DNA of 64,000 nt from Xanthomonas hyacinthi (GTDB lineage: Bacteria > Pseudomonadota > Gammaproteobacteria > Xanthomonadales > Xanthomonadaceae), in assembly GCF_009769165.1 (NCBI RefSeq), contig NZ_CP043476.1, positions 1,805,001 through 1,869,000 of the forward strand, given 5' to 3'. The notes under the pieces are model-generated. The model saw only the letters and a program-made list of their open reading frames with translations, did no database searches and was not told the DNA's origin. Below, in pieces: positions 53,851 through 62,932 of the stretch. The number at the start of each line of letters is the position of its first letter. Position 1 is the stretch's first letter. Both the position numbers and the translations under genes were made by a program.

Positions 53851-56021
53851 GCCATCCCCTGCTGCAGCGCGTACAGGTGGGCGTACTGGCCACTGGGTCC
53901 GTCCACCAGCTCGGCATGGGTGCCGGATTCGACGATGCGCCCCTTCTCGACCACGACGATGCGGTTGGCCATGCGTACCGTGGACAGGCGATGGGCGATG
54001 ATCAGGACCGTACGGCCCTTGCAGATCTCGCGCATGTTCTGCATCACTGCGTACTCGGACTCATAGTCCAGCGCGCTGGTAGCTTCATCGAAGATCAGGA
54101 TGCGCGGGTTGGTCACCAATGCCCTCGCGATGGCGATGCGCTGGCGCTGCCCGCCGGACAGGCCAGTGCCGTTGTCGCCGACCTGGGTGTCGTAGCCCTC
54201 GGGCAATTGCAGGATGAACTCATGCGCGCCAGCCAGTTGCGCCGCCTGGATGACCCGCTCCAGCGGCATGCCGGGATCGCTAAGCGCAATGTTTTCGCGG
54301 ATGCTGCGATTGAAGAGGAAATTTTCCTGCAGCACCACGCCCAGTTGCCGGCGCAACCAGGCTGGATCGGCCAGCGTCAGGTCGTGGCCGTCGATCAGCA
54401 CCCGGCCGCGCTCGGGCACGTACAGCCGCTGCACCAGCTTGGTCAGGGTGCTCTTGCCCGAACCGGAACGGCCGACGATGCCGATCACCTCGCCCTGGGC
54501 GATATCCAGGTCGATGCTGGCAAGGACTTCGGCCGCATCGGGGCGATAGCGGAACGTGACCTTCTCGAACGTCACGCGGCCCCGGATGTCCGGCAGGGCC
54601 ATACGGCTGCCGGGCACCTCGGTACGGGTATTGAGGATGTCACCCAGCCGTTCGACCGAGATCCCGACCTGCTGGAAATCCTGCCATAGCTGGGCCAGGC
54701 GCACGATCGGCGCGGACACCTGTCCGGAGAGCATGTTGAACGCGATCAGCTGACCGACCGAGAGCTTGCCGTCGATGACCAGCTTGGCCCCGAAGAAGAG
54801 GACGCCGACCCCCACCAGTTTCTGCACCAGTTGCACGCCCTGCTGGCCGATGTTGGCCAGCCGCGTGACCCGGAACCCGGCGCCGACGTAACCGGCCAGC
54901 TGGGTGTCCCAGGTCCGGGCCATGCGCGGATCCACCGCGGTGGCCTTGACCGTGCCGATGCCGCTGACCGTCTCGACCAGGAACGACTGGTTCTCCGCGC
55001 CGCGGGCGAACTTCTCGTCCAGCCGCTTGCGCAGCACCGGGGTGATGGCGGCCGACCACAGCGCGTAGACCGGCAGGGACAGCACCACGATCAGGGTGAG
55101 CCAAGCGCTGTAGTAGAACATCACCGCCAGGAACACCCCGGTGAACAGCAGATCCAGCACCGAGGTCAACGCCTGCCCGGTCAGGAACGTGCGGATGTTC
55201 TCCAGTTCGCGCACGCGGGCAATGGTCTCGCCGACCCGGCGCGATTCAAAGTAGGCCAGCGGCAGGTTGAGGATGTGCCGGAACAGCCGCGCGCCCAGTT
55301 CCACGTCGATCTTGCTGGTGGTATGCGAGAACACATAGGTGCGCAGGCCGTTGAGGGTCACGTCGAACACGGCGATGGCCAGCAAGCCGGCCGCGATGAC
55401 CTCCAGCGTGGTCATGCCGTGGTGGACCAGCACCTTGTCCATGACGACCTGGAAGAACAGCGGTGTGACCAGCGCGAACAGCTGGATGAACAGCGAGACG
55501 ACGAAGACTTCCAGCAGGATGCGCCGGTACTTCACCACTGCCGGGACAAACCAGCGGAAATCGAACCTGGCCAGCTCGCCCAGCACCGAAGCCCGGGAAG
55601 CGACCAACAGCAGCCAGCCCGCATAGTGCTGATCGAACTGATCGCGCGTGAGCACCTGCGGCCGGCGTAGCCTCAGGTCCTGGATCAACACCTTCTGATC
55701 CCCAAGCTTGGCGACGATGAAATGCTCGCCATCTGGCTGCCAGGCCAGGGCCGGCAATGCCACCTTGTCCAGGCGATCGGCAGCGATGTCCGAAAACTTG
55801 GCCTTCAGGCCGAGTTGCTTGGCAGCCAGAAGCAGCGTGCTCTCGTCGAACGGCTCGCCTGCTCGGCCATGCTGGTGCGCCAGCTGCCCGGCATCGGCGG
55901 CGATGCCGTGGAACTGTGCCAACAGCCCCAATCCGGCCAAGCCAAGGTCTTCAGGCAAGGGCGCTGCCTCCCCCTCCATCGGCAGCTCGACAACAGCAAG
56001 ACTCGGCCTTCCTTCGGCCAT
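53847..56021 (-). CDS. HlyB-type type I secretion ABC transporter with degenerate C39-like domain
   Basis: Inner-membrane exporter of 724 residues. N-terminal C39-like domain (about 20-140): [20 protein letters not shown] has no catalytic Cys, as in E. coli HlyB, so it should bind rather than cleave cargo; [13 protein letters not shown] and [13 protein letters not shown] follow. The six-helix membrane domain spans about 160-440. The ATPase domain has Walker [21 protein letters not shown], signature [15 protein letters not shown] and Walker [16 protein letters not shown]. The start [14 protein letters not shown] is chosen because GGGGGAG lies 6 bases upstream; ATG codons 8 to 12 codons earlier are possible. 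Expected cargo carries an uncleaved C-terminal signal. Confidence 0.93.
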   Translation of the reverse strand: MAEGRPSLAVVELPMEGEAAPLPEDLGLAGLGLLAQFHGIAADAGQLAHQHGRAGEPFDESTLLLAAKQLGLKAKFSDIAADRLDKVALPALAWQPDGEHFIVAKLGDQKVLIQDLRLRRPQVLTRDQFDQHYAGWLLLVASRASVLGELARFDFRWFVPAVVKYRRILLEVFVVSLFIQLFALVTPLFFQVVMDKVLVHHGMTTLEVIAAGLLAIAVFDVTLNGLRTYVFSHTTSKIDVELGARLFRHILNLPLAYFESRRVGETIARVRELENIRTFLTGQALTSVLDLLFTGVFLAVMFYYSAWLTLIVVLSLPVYALWSAAITPVLRKRLDEKFARGAENQSFLVETVSGIGTVKATAVDPRMARTWDTQLAGYVGAGFRVTRLANIGQQGVQLVQKLVGVGVLFFGAKLVIDGKLSVGQLIAFNMLSGQVSAPIVRLAQLWQDFQQVGISVERLGDILNTRTEVPGSRMALPDIRGRVTFEKVTFRYRPDAAEVLASIDLDIAQGEVIGIVGRSGSGKSTLTKLVQRLYVPERGRVLIDGHDLTLADPAWLRRQLGVVLQENFLFNRSIRENIALSDPGMPLERVIQAAQLAGAHEFILQLPEGYDTQVGDNGTGLSGGQRQRIAIARALVTNPRILIFDEATSALDYESEYAVMQNMREICKGRTVLIIAHRLSTVRMANRIVVVEKGRIVESGTHAELVDGPSGQYAHLYALQQGMA

Positions 56022-56262
56022 GACGGACTCCCCCAATCCTTGAAGCGTCATCCCCATTCGTTCTGGCTCTTGCTGCGGCCAAAGCGGACCTGTATCCCAG
56101 AAAGATCAGATCACGCAAACCATATTCATGTCAATCGATGCAATAAATGGCAATGGCGTGAGACGCACCGTCGACTCGATCGCGGGATCCCCCTTCCACT
56201 TCCTGACTGGGGGTTGACACCAGGCGACATTACCGGGTAGTCATAAGGCGCCGGATCATTCG

Positions 56263-56394
56263 ATGCGGCTTAATCACATGCAAAGGAATAATGCCGTGAG
56301 TGGTGGCGACGTCAACGGGGAAGTGACCTACACCCACACCTTCAGTATCAGTAACCAGGTGGAAGTGAAGGTCGAGGTCTCGAACGGCAAGTAA
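56263..56394 (+). CDS. Candidate graspetide-type precursor peptide, 43 residues
   Basis: A short frame ending 54 bp before an ATP-grasp ligase gene. It begins MRLNHMQRNNAVSGGDVNGE. The C-terminal half is striking: TYTHTFSIS puts Thr/Ser at every second position (22, 24, 26, 28, 30), and VEVKVEV puts Glu, Lys, Glu at alternate positions (34, 36, 38). Hydroxyl donors facing acidic acceptors is what macrolactone/macrolactam-forming ATP-grasp enzymes need. The start is uncertain: a GTG at 56296 has a better AAAGGA site and would leave only 32 residues. A Gly-Gly at 14-15 could be a processing site. The precursor role is inference from position and composition. Confidence 0.5.
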   Translation: MRLNHMQRNNAVSGGDVNGEVTYTHTFSISNQVEVKVEVSNGK

Positions 56395-56448
56395 TCGCCA
56401 TGGGCACTGCGTGGAAACACGCAGTGCCTCTCTTCATGGAGTGGAGTT

Positions 56449-57573
56449 GTGATTACAGTTGTTTCATCATTTCTGGACCTTCATGCCGCAGCGATCGTCT
56501 GGTCCCTCAACAAGGCCGGGGTTTCAGCAGAGCTAGTTGAGACGTTTTTCGGGATGGACCAGGAAGGCGCGGGTGTTACCATTAACTCCCGCGCTCTTGA
56601 TGACAATCAACAATGTATCAGCGTCGATCTCGGCCGCTCGTTCGGTGAGCAGCAGCTGCTATATTTCCGGGGTGATTACACGCCGCGGGTGGATATGCTT
56701 GAGGAGGAAGAGGACTTCCTGTTCGTCAGGCGCGAAAAGACCGTTCACCAGAACTGGCTTTTGCAGCTATCGGTGGATGTAGGAACTCAGGCTTTTGTGA
56801 ATTCACCTTGCTCGGCAATTCGAGCAGATAACAAGATGCTTCAATTGAGAGCGGCGAGCGAAGTTGGTCTATCACCACCCCAAAGCTACTTCGGATCAAG
56901 CATTGATCGGGTAAAGGAAATATTCGGCAATACAAACAACCTAGTCATCAAGCCGTTCGAGCCGTTCAGCTGGCGCTATGCCGATGGCCGGACCAGGTGT
57001 GCCTTCGCATCAAGAGCCAGTATCAGTCTACTCGACAACTATGAGGCTGGGACAGCTTTGGCAGCGCCGGCCATCTTCCAGGAAGAGATTGCCAAGGACT
57101 TTGACATTCGCACCTTTGTCTTTGGCGATCAAATTCACGCCTTTAAAATCCATCAGACGTCTGGCCGGCTAGACTCTCGAGAAGATCTGACTGATAGCAA
57201 GGTAACCACGATTAGCGAGATAGACCTCCCCGTAGACGTGCAAAAAAAGGTTGGACTTTTGATGTCAAAGATGGGGGTCGAGGTAGCCTGCATCGACCTC
57301 GTCCCAGATAAGAATGGCGAATATCATTTCTTGGATCTAAATCCGTCTGGCAACTGGTTGTTCCTAGAATCCAGGGTTCCGAATTCAAATGTTCTTTCAA
57401 AATTTTGCTCATACCTTGCAAGCACGGCCGGCGCTCCTCTTCTCCGGACGCCTCCAAGCTACGCAGACTATAAGGCTTCCGTTGCTTTTGAGGAGATGCA
57501 GGATCGCATAAGTTCGCTCGGAGCAAAGTTCTCGACTAGGCAACGAAATGATCAGTGGGTGGAACAATCATGA
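56449..57573 (+). CDS. ATP-grasp peptide ligase (MvdC/MvdD-like graspetide maturase)
   Basis: A 374-residue RimK-type ATP-grasp protein. The N-terminal domain begins MITVVSSFLDLHAAAIVWSL, like the microviridin ligases. The ATP-binding lysines lie in RADNKMLQL (129) and VIKPF (168). QEEIAKDFDIRTFVFGDQIH (211-230) is the family central motif, and CIDLVPDKNGEYHFLDLNPS, then GNWLFLE, carries the Mg-binding Asp and Asn (283, 296, 298). These enzymes join Thr/Ser or Lys side chains to Glu/Asp in a precursor peptide. A GTG start has GGAG 7 bases upstream. GC content is clearly lower than in the core genes. The stop overlaps the next start. Confidence 0.85.
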   Translation: MITVVSSFLDLHAAAIVWSLNKAGVSAELVETFFGMDQEGAGVTINSRALDDNQQCISVDLGRSFGEQQLLYFRGDYTPRVDMLEEEEDFLFVRREKTVHQNWLLQLSVDVGTQAFVNSPCSAIRADNKMLQLRAASEVGLSPPQSYFGSSIDRVKEIFGNTNNLVIKPFEPFSWRYADGRTRCAFASRASISLLDNYEAGTALAAPAIFQEEIAKDFDIRTFVFGDQIHAFKIHQTSGRLDSREDLTDSKVTTISEIDLPVDVQKKVGLLMSKMGVEVACIDLVPDKNGEYHFLDLNPSGNWLFLESRVPNSNVLSKFCSYLASTAGAPLLRTPPSYADYKASVAFEEMQDRISSLGAKFSTRQRNDQWVEQS

Positions 57574-58202
57574 AACCACGAGCGGCATCTCTATTTCTTA
57601 TTGCTATTGGTTTAGGAGTCGGGACTGTGACTGCATCGAACTTATCGAATGAGTCTAGTGAAGTCGCGGGCCATCCAACTAAAAAACATTCAGTTGCTGC
57701 GATCGCGCAGCAATTGATTGCTCTCGGCGAGGAAGATCAGCGTGATCGCAAGAAGGCCATGACTCCTGGATTCGACGACGCGCGACTTGCCGAGGCAGAC
57801 CGACGCCGCGAGGCAGCGTGGCTTGAGATCACGTCAGGAAGGCTGCTGGGCCTCAGCGAGGTTGGCGAAGCCGCTGTAGCCGCGCAATTTCTATTGCTCC
57901 AACACTCTGGCAACCGCACCCTACAAGCGGATATGGCCCGCCAGATGCAAGAGCTTGTAGAAAAGGGAGACTTTCCGAAGGATGCCTTCGCTACATTCAT
58001 TGATCGCCAGTTGGTCTACGATGGAAAGCCCCAACGATTTGGCACCCAAGCAAATGAGTCTTTTGAGCTATATCCAATTGAAGACGAAAGCAACGTAGAC
58101 AAGCGGCGTGAATCCATGGGATTGCCACCTGTCGCTCAGTTGCGCGCAAAGCTGCAGCAAGTCAAGAGCGCCGTGGCCTCCGGCAGAGGGCTGGGCGAAT
58201 AG
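57570..58202 (+). CDS. Exported DUF6624-type protein
   Basis: A 210-residue protein, ATGA-coupled to the ATP-grasp gene. Signal peptide MKPRAASLFLIAIGLGVGTV. The C-terminal part shows the DUF6624 pattern: GEAAVAAQFLLLQHSG, MQELVEKGDFPKDAFATFID, RQLVYDGKPQRFGTQ and YPIEDESNVDKRRESMGLPP. The family has no known activity; its Q-H and Y/F-G-T-Q elements are conserved and may form an active or binding site. Coupling to a peptide ligase suggests a role in processing, export or protection outside the cytoplasm, which is inference. Confidence 0.78.
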   Translation: MKPRAASLFLIAIGLGVGTVTASNLSNESSEVAGHPTKKHSVAAIAQQLIALGEEDQRDRKKAMTPGFDDARLAEADRRREAAWLEITSGRLLGLSEVGEAAVAAQFLLLQHSGNRTLQADMARQMQELVEKGDFPKDAFATFIDRQLVYDGKPQRFGTQANESFELYPIEDESNVDKRRESMGLPPVAQLRAKLQQVKSAVASGRGLGE

Positions 58203-58707
58203 CTTTGTGTCATAACGCTGCGCCCTACAGCCTCGCGGACCGAGGAGCCCGTCTGCGGTCGCGTGCGGAGCACCCATAGCCGCGATGCGCAGCGGCCAGC
58301 CGTCCATGAACCTAGTCAAGCAGAACGAAATTCGCGGGCGCCCCCCATCTTCGGCTTGATGAGTTGCAGCACATCCCCAGCGACGGCTCCCTTCTCTTTC
58401 TGCAAGCATCGATTACACGAAACCGCGGAAGGGCGATCTGTGCTGCCGCGCATCGCACTTGCACGAAACGGCGACCACTATATAAAACGCCATGGGATCG
58501 ACCAGACTTATCCGGTTCTGAAAATAGCTTTCATCAAGCACCGGACAAATACTGCATTACCCGAGCAACCATCGGCGCCAGTACGATGGATCGGATCCAG
58601 AATCCTGACACTTCCAGTGCTTGATCTATAAGGCTCTACGAGGTTCTTCAGGACCCACGGCTTAATCCTTAGCGAAAATCCACGGGATTCTCGCAAAGCT
58701 AATACGA
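58203..58707. other. Intergenic region between the two peptide systems, no gene supported
   Basis: About 500 bp separate convergent ends of the DUF6624 and permease genes. Short open frames exist on both strands (for example 58263-58631 plus, 58508-58711 minus) but lack ribosome-binding sites and recognisable features. No clear intrinsic terminator was found. It may be a recombination scar between the two clusters. Confidence 0.5.
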
Positions 58708-59925
58708 TCATATATTACGTGTCGCCACTGCTGGCGCCACTGACGTCGCACGTCGGGCAGGCGAGTAAACTGCGAGCTGACCCACTAGCCATAAGGTAAT
58801 CGCGCCGACGGGAAGATACAGTACTGGCAGACGCCCCAACTCATAATAGTTCATTAGCACCTGGTTAATGCCGTAAGCGCCAATCATGCCAATCACGATA
58901 CCAAGCGTGGCGAGAACGAAATTCTCCGTCTGAAAGTAACGCAATACCTGGCCTCGAGTCGCGCCGAGTGCCCGCCGAATGCCGATCTGCCTAGTACGCT
59001 GGGAAACCCAAAAACTAGTCAGGCCAAATATACCAAGAGCGGTTACGACCAAGAGGGAACCCATCAACGCCACCAACAACCACGCCATTGAACGGTCCTT
59101 TCGATAATACTCCCTAATAACGTCGGAAAACGAAGAACTCTCTAAGATAACGCGTTGCGCGCTACTACGCTCAAGGGCAGCGACTGCAGACTTTTCCACC
59201 GACTCACGCTGATCTGGGTCGGTACGGATGGCAAATCGCCCCATGGTTAAGTCTTTCATCGGAAGCAGCATCGAATACCCATCCTCGGAAGGAGCACCGC
59301 TGTCGTTCGGACGAATTAATCGTTCGACCACGCCGACTACTCTATGCGGCGAGTTATCAGGATTCCAGCTATAGATATCTTTCCCGACAGCACTCTCGCC
59401 AGGGAACAACCTGCGAGCAACCTCCTGGGTAATGATTACGGACGGAATCCTGAGATTAGCACCGGCACTATTGAACTGCTCCCAATCGACATATTCCTCA
59501 GAAGTAAAATTCCGACCTTCAATTATTTTTAGACCAAAAGCGTCAACCAAATTCTCGCCAAGATAAACCCCAGCGGTTAGAGTTGGCGAGCGCTGCTCAC
59601 GCTCCAGATTAACCGTACCATTCCAAGACGAGTTATCGAATGGAACATGATTAAGGCTTGTAGCGGATTTTACCCCCGGTATTTCGCGCAGGTTCGCCAA
59701 GTCTTGTCGCACACGAGCGCTCGGATTATCGCCCCCCCCACCGACGTTGATACGAACGATCTCTTCATCGAGCATGCCGGTCAGGCGGCCCATGCGCTCC
59801 AGACGCTGGCTAATCATAAACACCGCGTTGGAAACAATTGCAAAGCCCAGGGCAATCTCAAGCACGATAAGCACTGCCTGGACCTTATTTCGCTTCAAAC
59901 TCGCCAGCACTGGATAAATATCCAT
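58708..59925 (-). CDS. MacB/FtsX-type ABC transporter permease (second of pair)
   Basis: A 405-residue four-helix permease: an N-terminal helix (VLIVLEIALGFAIVSNAVFM), a periplasmic MacB-like core domain of about 220 residues, and three C-terminal helices (LLVALMGSLLVVTALGIFGL and on). IGIRRALGATRGQVLRYFQT is the conserved FtsX cytoplasmic loop that contacts the ATPase. GGAGATAGG precedes the ATG. It follows a homologous permease gene by 88 bp. Such pairs with an ATPase export or extract peptides and lipoproteins in MacB/LolCDE-type systems. No ATPase gene is in view. Confidence 0.87.
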   Translation of the reverse strand: MDIYPVLASLKRNKVQAVLIVLEIALGFAIVSNAVFMISQRLERMGRLTGMLDEEIVRINVGGGGDNPSARVRQDLANLREIPGVKSATSLNHVPFDNSSWNGTVNLEREQRSPTLTAGVYLGENLVDAFGLKIIEGRNFTSEEYVDWEQFNSAGANLRIPSVIITQEVARRLFPGESAVGKDIYSWNPDNSPHRVVGVVERLIRPNDSGAPSEDGYSMLLPMKDLTMGRFAIRTDPDQRESVEKSAVAALERSSAQRVILESSSFSDVIREYYRKDRSMAWLLVALMGSLLVVTALGIFGLTSFWVSQRTRQIGIRRALGATRGQVLRYFQTENFVLATLGIVIGMIGAYGINQVLMNYYELGRLPVLYLPVGAITLWLVGQLAVYSPARRATSVAPAVATRNI

Positions 59926-60013
59926 CCTATCTCCACTATACAGTCGCGCGCATAATTTTCTCTAGGGCACCAATCCGTCATGCATTCATGGTAAAACACC
60001 GGACGAACCAGTG

Positions 60014-61324
60014 TCATTGCGTTTTCAACTGAAGCGAAGGACTCACTTGCATCGCGCGCCAAGCTGGAAACAGCCCAGCTAGCAAACTGACCACTATGGC
60101 CAAAGCGAATGTAGTTACCAACATAGAAATGCCCATATGAACTTCTGCAGCATAACTATCCGCCTGATGATGCACTATCCACACGCCCAACTGCGCCAAG
60201 GCTAAACCCAGGATCCCGCCAACCAATCCCACGGCGCCTGCCTCCACCAAAAACTGCGTGAAGATCGCGCGTCGTGACGCACCAAGTGCACGACGCACTC
60301 CAATCTCCGAGGAACGACGCATGAACTTGGCCATTAACAATCCAACAGTATTAAGCAGACACACTAGGAGAAATCCGAATGCTACCCATAATTGTAAGCG
60401 AACGTCACTTGGTATAGCGCCTTTAAGATCCAGCCATTCCATTACACTGTTCAGTCGGACATTAGTAGGCCTCTCGAAGCGGTTGGCCGTGCGTTGCTGT
60501 TCGGAGTAGCCACCCAAGTATTGCTTGTAAGCTTCCACCTTTTCCGGCGAATTCAGTTCGACCCAGTACTGCAACCATGAACATGGTGCATTGGCGGCCC
60601 GAGCCCCATCTGGATCAGAACGAATGTCACCCCAACAATTCATACTACCCTGAATGCCGAGTTTGAGAGCTGCAGATGTCCAGAAGGGAACAAATACCCG
60701 CTCCACCTCGCTAAACCGATCGTTGGTCATATCGTAGAATTTTGGCATCGGCCGCCACTCGTCAAGTACGCCAAGAATACGGAATCTACGATCATTAACC
60801 AAGAGAGTCTTGCCCACGCTGTTCCCACCATCGAACAGCTTGTCATTAAGCACCTTTGAAATAACTGCGACCTGCGCGCGCCCTTCATCGTCATCGACCG
60901 TCCAAGCGCTACCATAACGAAAGGGAGCCTCAAACATCGGAAAGAAGTCCGCCGATGTATAACGCGCGTTCGCAATGAACGGCCGCGACTTGCTCCCCTC
61001 CGACTCAACCGTAACACTGCCACCAACCATCAACGCCTGGCGATCCCCTTTCCTATCACGTAACAACGTCTCTGCGTCGAAGCGTGTCATCTGGTCCTCG
61101 GGCTCACCCCCCGGAACGTAGCCATTCATTGGACGAGGATCGAGTTGTGGGTAGAAAAGTTTATCGCTCTTCCGGGGGATTGGATCGCCGGAGAGAACCA
61201 TAAATACCGTTAACGCAGTCATCGTCCCCCCAATGCCCAGACCAACTGCCAGTACCATCAACCCAACCAGCGCCTTCGTGCGCCGGAAACTACGTAGTGC
61301 CAAATTTAAGTAATAGCTAAGCAT
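60014..61324 (-). CDS. MacB/FtsX-type ABC transporter permease (first of pair)
   Basis: A 436-residue permease starting MLSYYLNLALRSFRRTKALV, with helix 1 (LMVLAVGLGIGGTMTALTVF), a periplasmic core (FPMFEAPFRYGSAWTVDDDE, GVLDEWRPMPKFYDM) and C-terminal helices. SEIGVRRALGASRRAIFTQF is the coupling loop. TTG 61336 also opens the frame but fits the family less well. The family pairs with a second permease and a separate ATPase. Together with the downstream permease it probably forms a heterodimeric transporter serving the upstream radical-SAM peptide cluster (inference from co-orientation). Confidence 0.86.
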   Translation of the reverse strand: MLSYYLNLALRSFRRTKALVGLMVLAVGLGIGGTMTALTVFMVLSGDPIPRKSDKLFYPQLDPRPMNGYVPGGEPEDQMTRFDAETLLRDRKGDRQALMVGGSVTVESEGSKSRPFIANARYTSADFFPMFEAPFRYGSAWTVDDDEGRAQVAVISKVLNDKLFDGGNSVGKTLLVNDRRFRILGVLDEWRPMPKFYDMTNDRFSEVERVFVPFWTSAALKLGIQGSMNCWGDIRSDPDGARAANAPCSWLQYWVELNSPEKVEAYKQYLGGYSEQQRTANRFERPTNVRLNSVMEWLDLKGAIPSDVRLQLWVAFGFLLVCLLNTVGLLMAKFMRRSSEIGVRRALGASRRAIFTQFLVEAGAVGLVGGILGLALAQLGVWIVHHQADSYAAEVHMGISMLVTTFALAIVVSLLAGLFPAWRAMQVSPSLQLKTQ

Positions 61325-61389
61325 GCATATTGCCAATAAAGTATTTTAAGGTTCAATAGCAAGATTCAGACCTGGCACCAGGAGATCGG

Positions 61390-62799
61390 CTAAGCCATAC
61401 CCGCTAAACTTTCCGAACTCAAGCGCTCTCTCACGAACTCGGCTTCAAACGTATCAAGCAAACTTAGAATCATCCTCGCGGATTCTGTGGAGTGATGGCA
61501 ATCACCTCGGGCTTCGTACCACTTGCAGATAAGGCGGATCTTGTCGAGGCCAGATGCGGAGTCCGTATAACTAATACCGGGACGCTGGGTGACGCGATCT
61601 TCGATCAGTACTAGCGGAATTCCTTTCTGAGCAACCGAATCCGCAGTATCCACCCAATCTGCCGCCTTTTCGTCAATCCTATCGAGATGACTTAGCATGT
61701 GGAACGCACGTTTTGTACCATCCTTGCACGGCCGGCACTTGCCACAGGAGTTGTCGTAGTAGAACTTCGCTAACTTTCTCGTGATGCTTACTATTGATGA
61801 GTTACCCGACACTACTATGACTACACCACCGCCCAAGCTTCCACCGACCCCACTAAGACTATCGTAATCCAGAGGGGTATCCAAGGAATCGGGGCCCAGC
61901 GCAGTGCCCCCCACTCCCCCGACCAGCACAGCCTTCAACCCCAAGTTCCCCACAACTCCACCACCATACTCATTAATCAACGTACCCAGCCGCGTACCTA
62001 ACGGCAATTCATAAATTCCCGGCCTCTCCACCTCTCCGCTCAGGCAAAAGACGAGCGTGCCACTGGGATACTTCGTACCGACCTCTCGGAATCGCTCCGG
62101 CCCACACTTAATCGCAAAAAAAGCCTGAAGCACTGTTTCCAGATTATTAATAACCGTCGGCGCCCCTTCGAGACCTGATCTCGTCGGTATAGGGGGTTTC
62201 CCGCATGGCCTCCCTGGGCGCCCAGCAAGGAGCTCCAGCAACGCCGTTTCTTCACCGGCTATATAACTCTCGCTCAACCGGCGCACTCTAATTTCAGGTA
62301 ATCCGTTCTCCGTCCTCAACAAGGAGCGAAATCTAGCTTCTTCCAGCGCACTCTCCAGCAGCAACTGTTCTCGTTCCAAAGATGCACCAAGGCAAATGAT
62401 AGCTACCGTTGCCCCTATAACAGCAGCGGCTAAGGCGACAGCCTCAAGGACTCCATGAGGATTTAACTCAATTAAAAATCTTTCCTTGAATCCACCTGGC
62501 TGACCAGAATGCGCGTTGCACACGAAGAACTTATTGTCCGAGTTGCTTCTCTTCACCTGCATCCATTTCTCAGCAGTCGGGAATCCGCCTCCCGCCCTGC
62601 CGCGCAGACGAGCAGCGCTAAGAAGCGCCAGCGCTCTCTCTTGCTCACCTTCCCCCAGCATCCGGGACAATGTTGCATATCCGCCAATCGCTAGATAACC
62701 ATCGAGTCCGCCCTCCCCCCCTCGAGCATGATCCTGCAATAGCCTCCCCTTGAAGACCACTTTCGGGGAAGGCGGATTTCCCTCAAGATCCAAGCGCAT
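61390..62799 (-). CDS. Stand-alone NuoF-like (51-kDa subunit) flavin/Fe-S protein with altered motifs
   Basis: A 469-residue relative of the NADH-binding subunit of complex I and NAD-dependent formate dehydrogenases. Kept: LRGRAGGGFPTAEKW (65-79) of the FMN/NADH fold, AGEETALLELLAG (181-193), the SLBB-type region (about 245-330) and SCGKCRPCKDGT (351-362) of the [4Fe-4S] domain. Changed: the usual CNADExEPGT is CNAHSGQPGG (94-103), the Cys in YICGEE is Ala, and the fourth cluster Cys, normally about 40 residues after CxxCxxC, is not at its expected place. No NuoE/NuoG genes are adjacent. It may pass electrons to the radical-SAM maturase or bind a nucleotide without redox (both inference). Confidence 0.82.
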   Translation of the reverse strand: MRLDLEGNPPSPKVVFKGRLLQDHARGGEGGLDGYLAIGGYATLSRMLGEGEQERALALLSAARLRGRAGGGFPTAEKWMQVKRSNSDNKFFVCNAHSGQPGGFKERFLIELNPHGVLEAVALAAAVIGATVAIICLGASLEREQLLLESALEEARFRSLLRTENGLPEIRVRRLSESYIAGEETALLELLAGRPGRPCGKPPIPTRSGLEGAPTVINNLETVLQAFFAIKCGPERFREVGTKYPSGTLVFCLSGEVERPGIYELPLGTRLGTLINEYGGGVVGNLGLKAVLVGGVGGTALGPDSLDTPLDYDSLSGVGGSLGGGVVIVVSGNSSIVSITRKLAKFYYDNSCGKCRPCKDGTKRAFHMLSHLDRIDEKAADWVDTADSVAQKGIPLVLIEDRVTQRPGISYTDSASGLDKIRLICKWYEARGDCHHSTESARMILSLLDTFEAEFVRERLSSESLAGMA

Positions 62800-62932
62800 C
62801 ACTTGTTCCTCAAGAACCCGTCAAATTAGACGAAGATGCCCTCCGAGATCGATCCAAACACTCTTTGCCAAAAGCCTGCTTCGGAGAGTTTACTTTGGAT
62901 AAATCGCGGCCCTTTGCACAGCATATTAAATA

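Noticed and set aside
49132..56021. CDZ-type glycine-zipper bacteriocin system
   Set aside because: The HlyB/HlyD context is suggestive, but no small glycine-zipper pair with the expected layout was found.
58263..58631. Plus-strand 122-codon frame after the DUF6624 gene
   Set aside because: No ribosome-binding site and no recognisable domain; composition is unlike the neighbouring genes.
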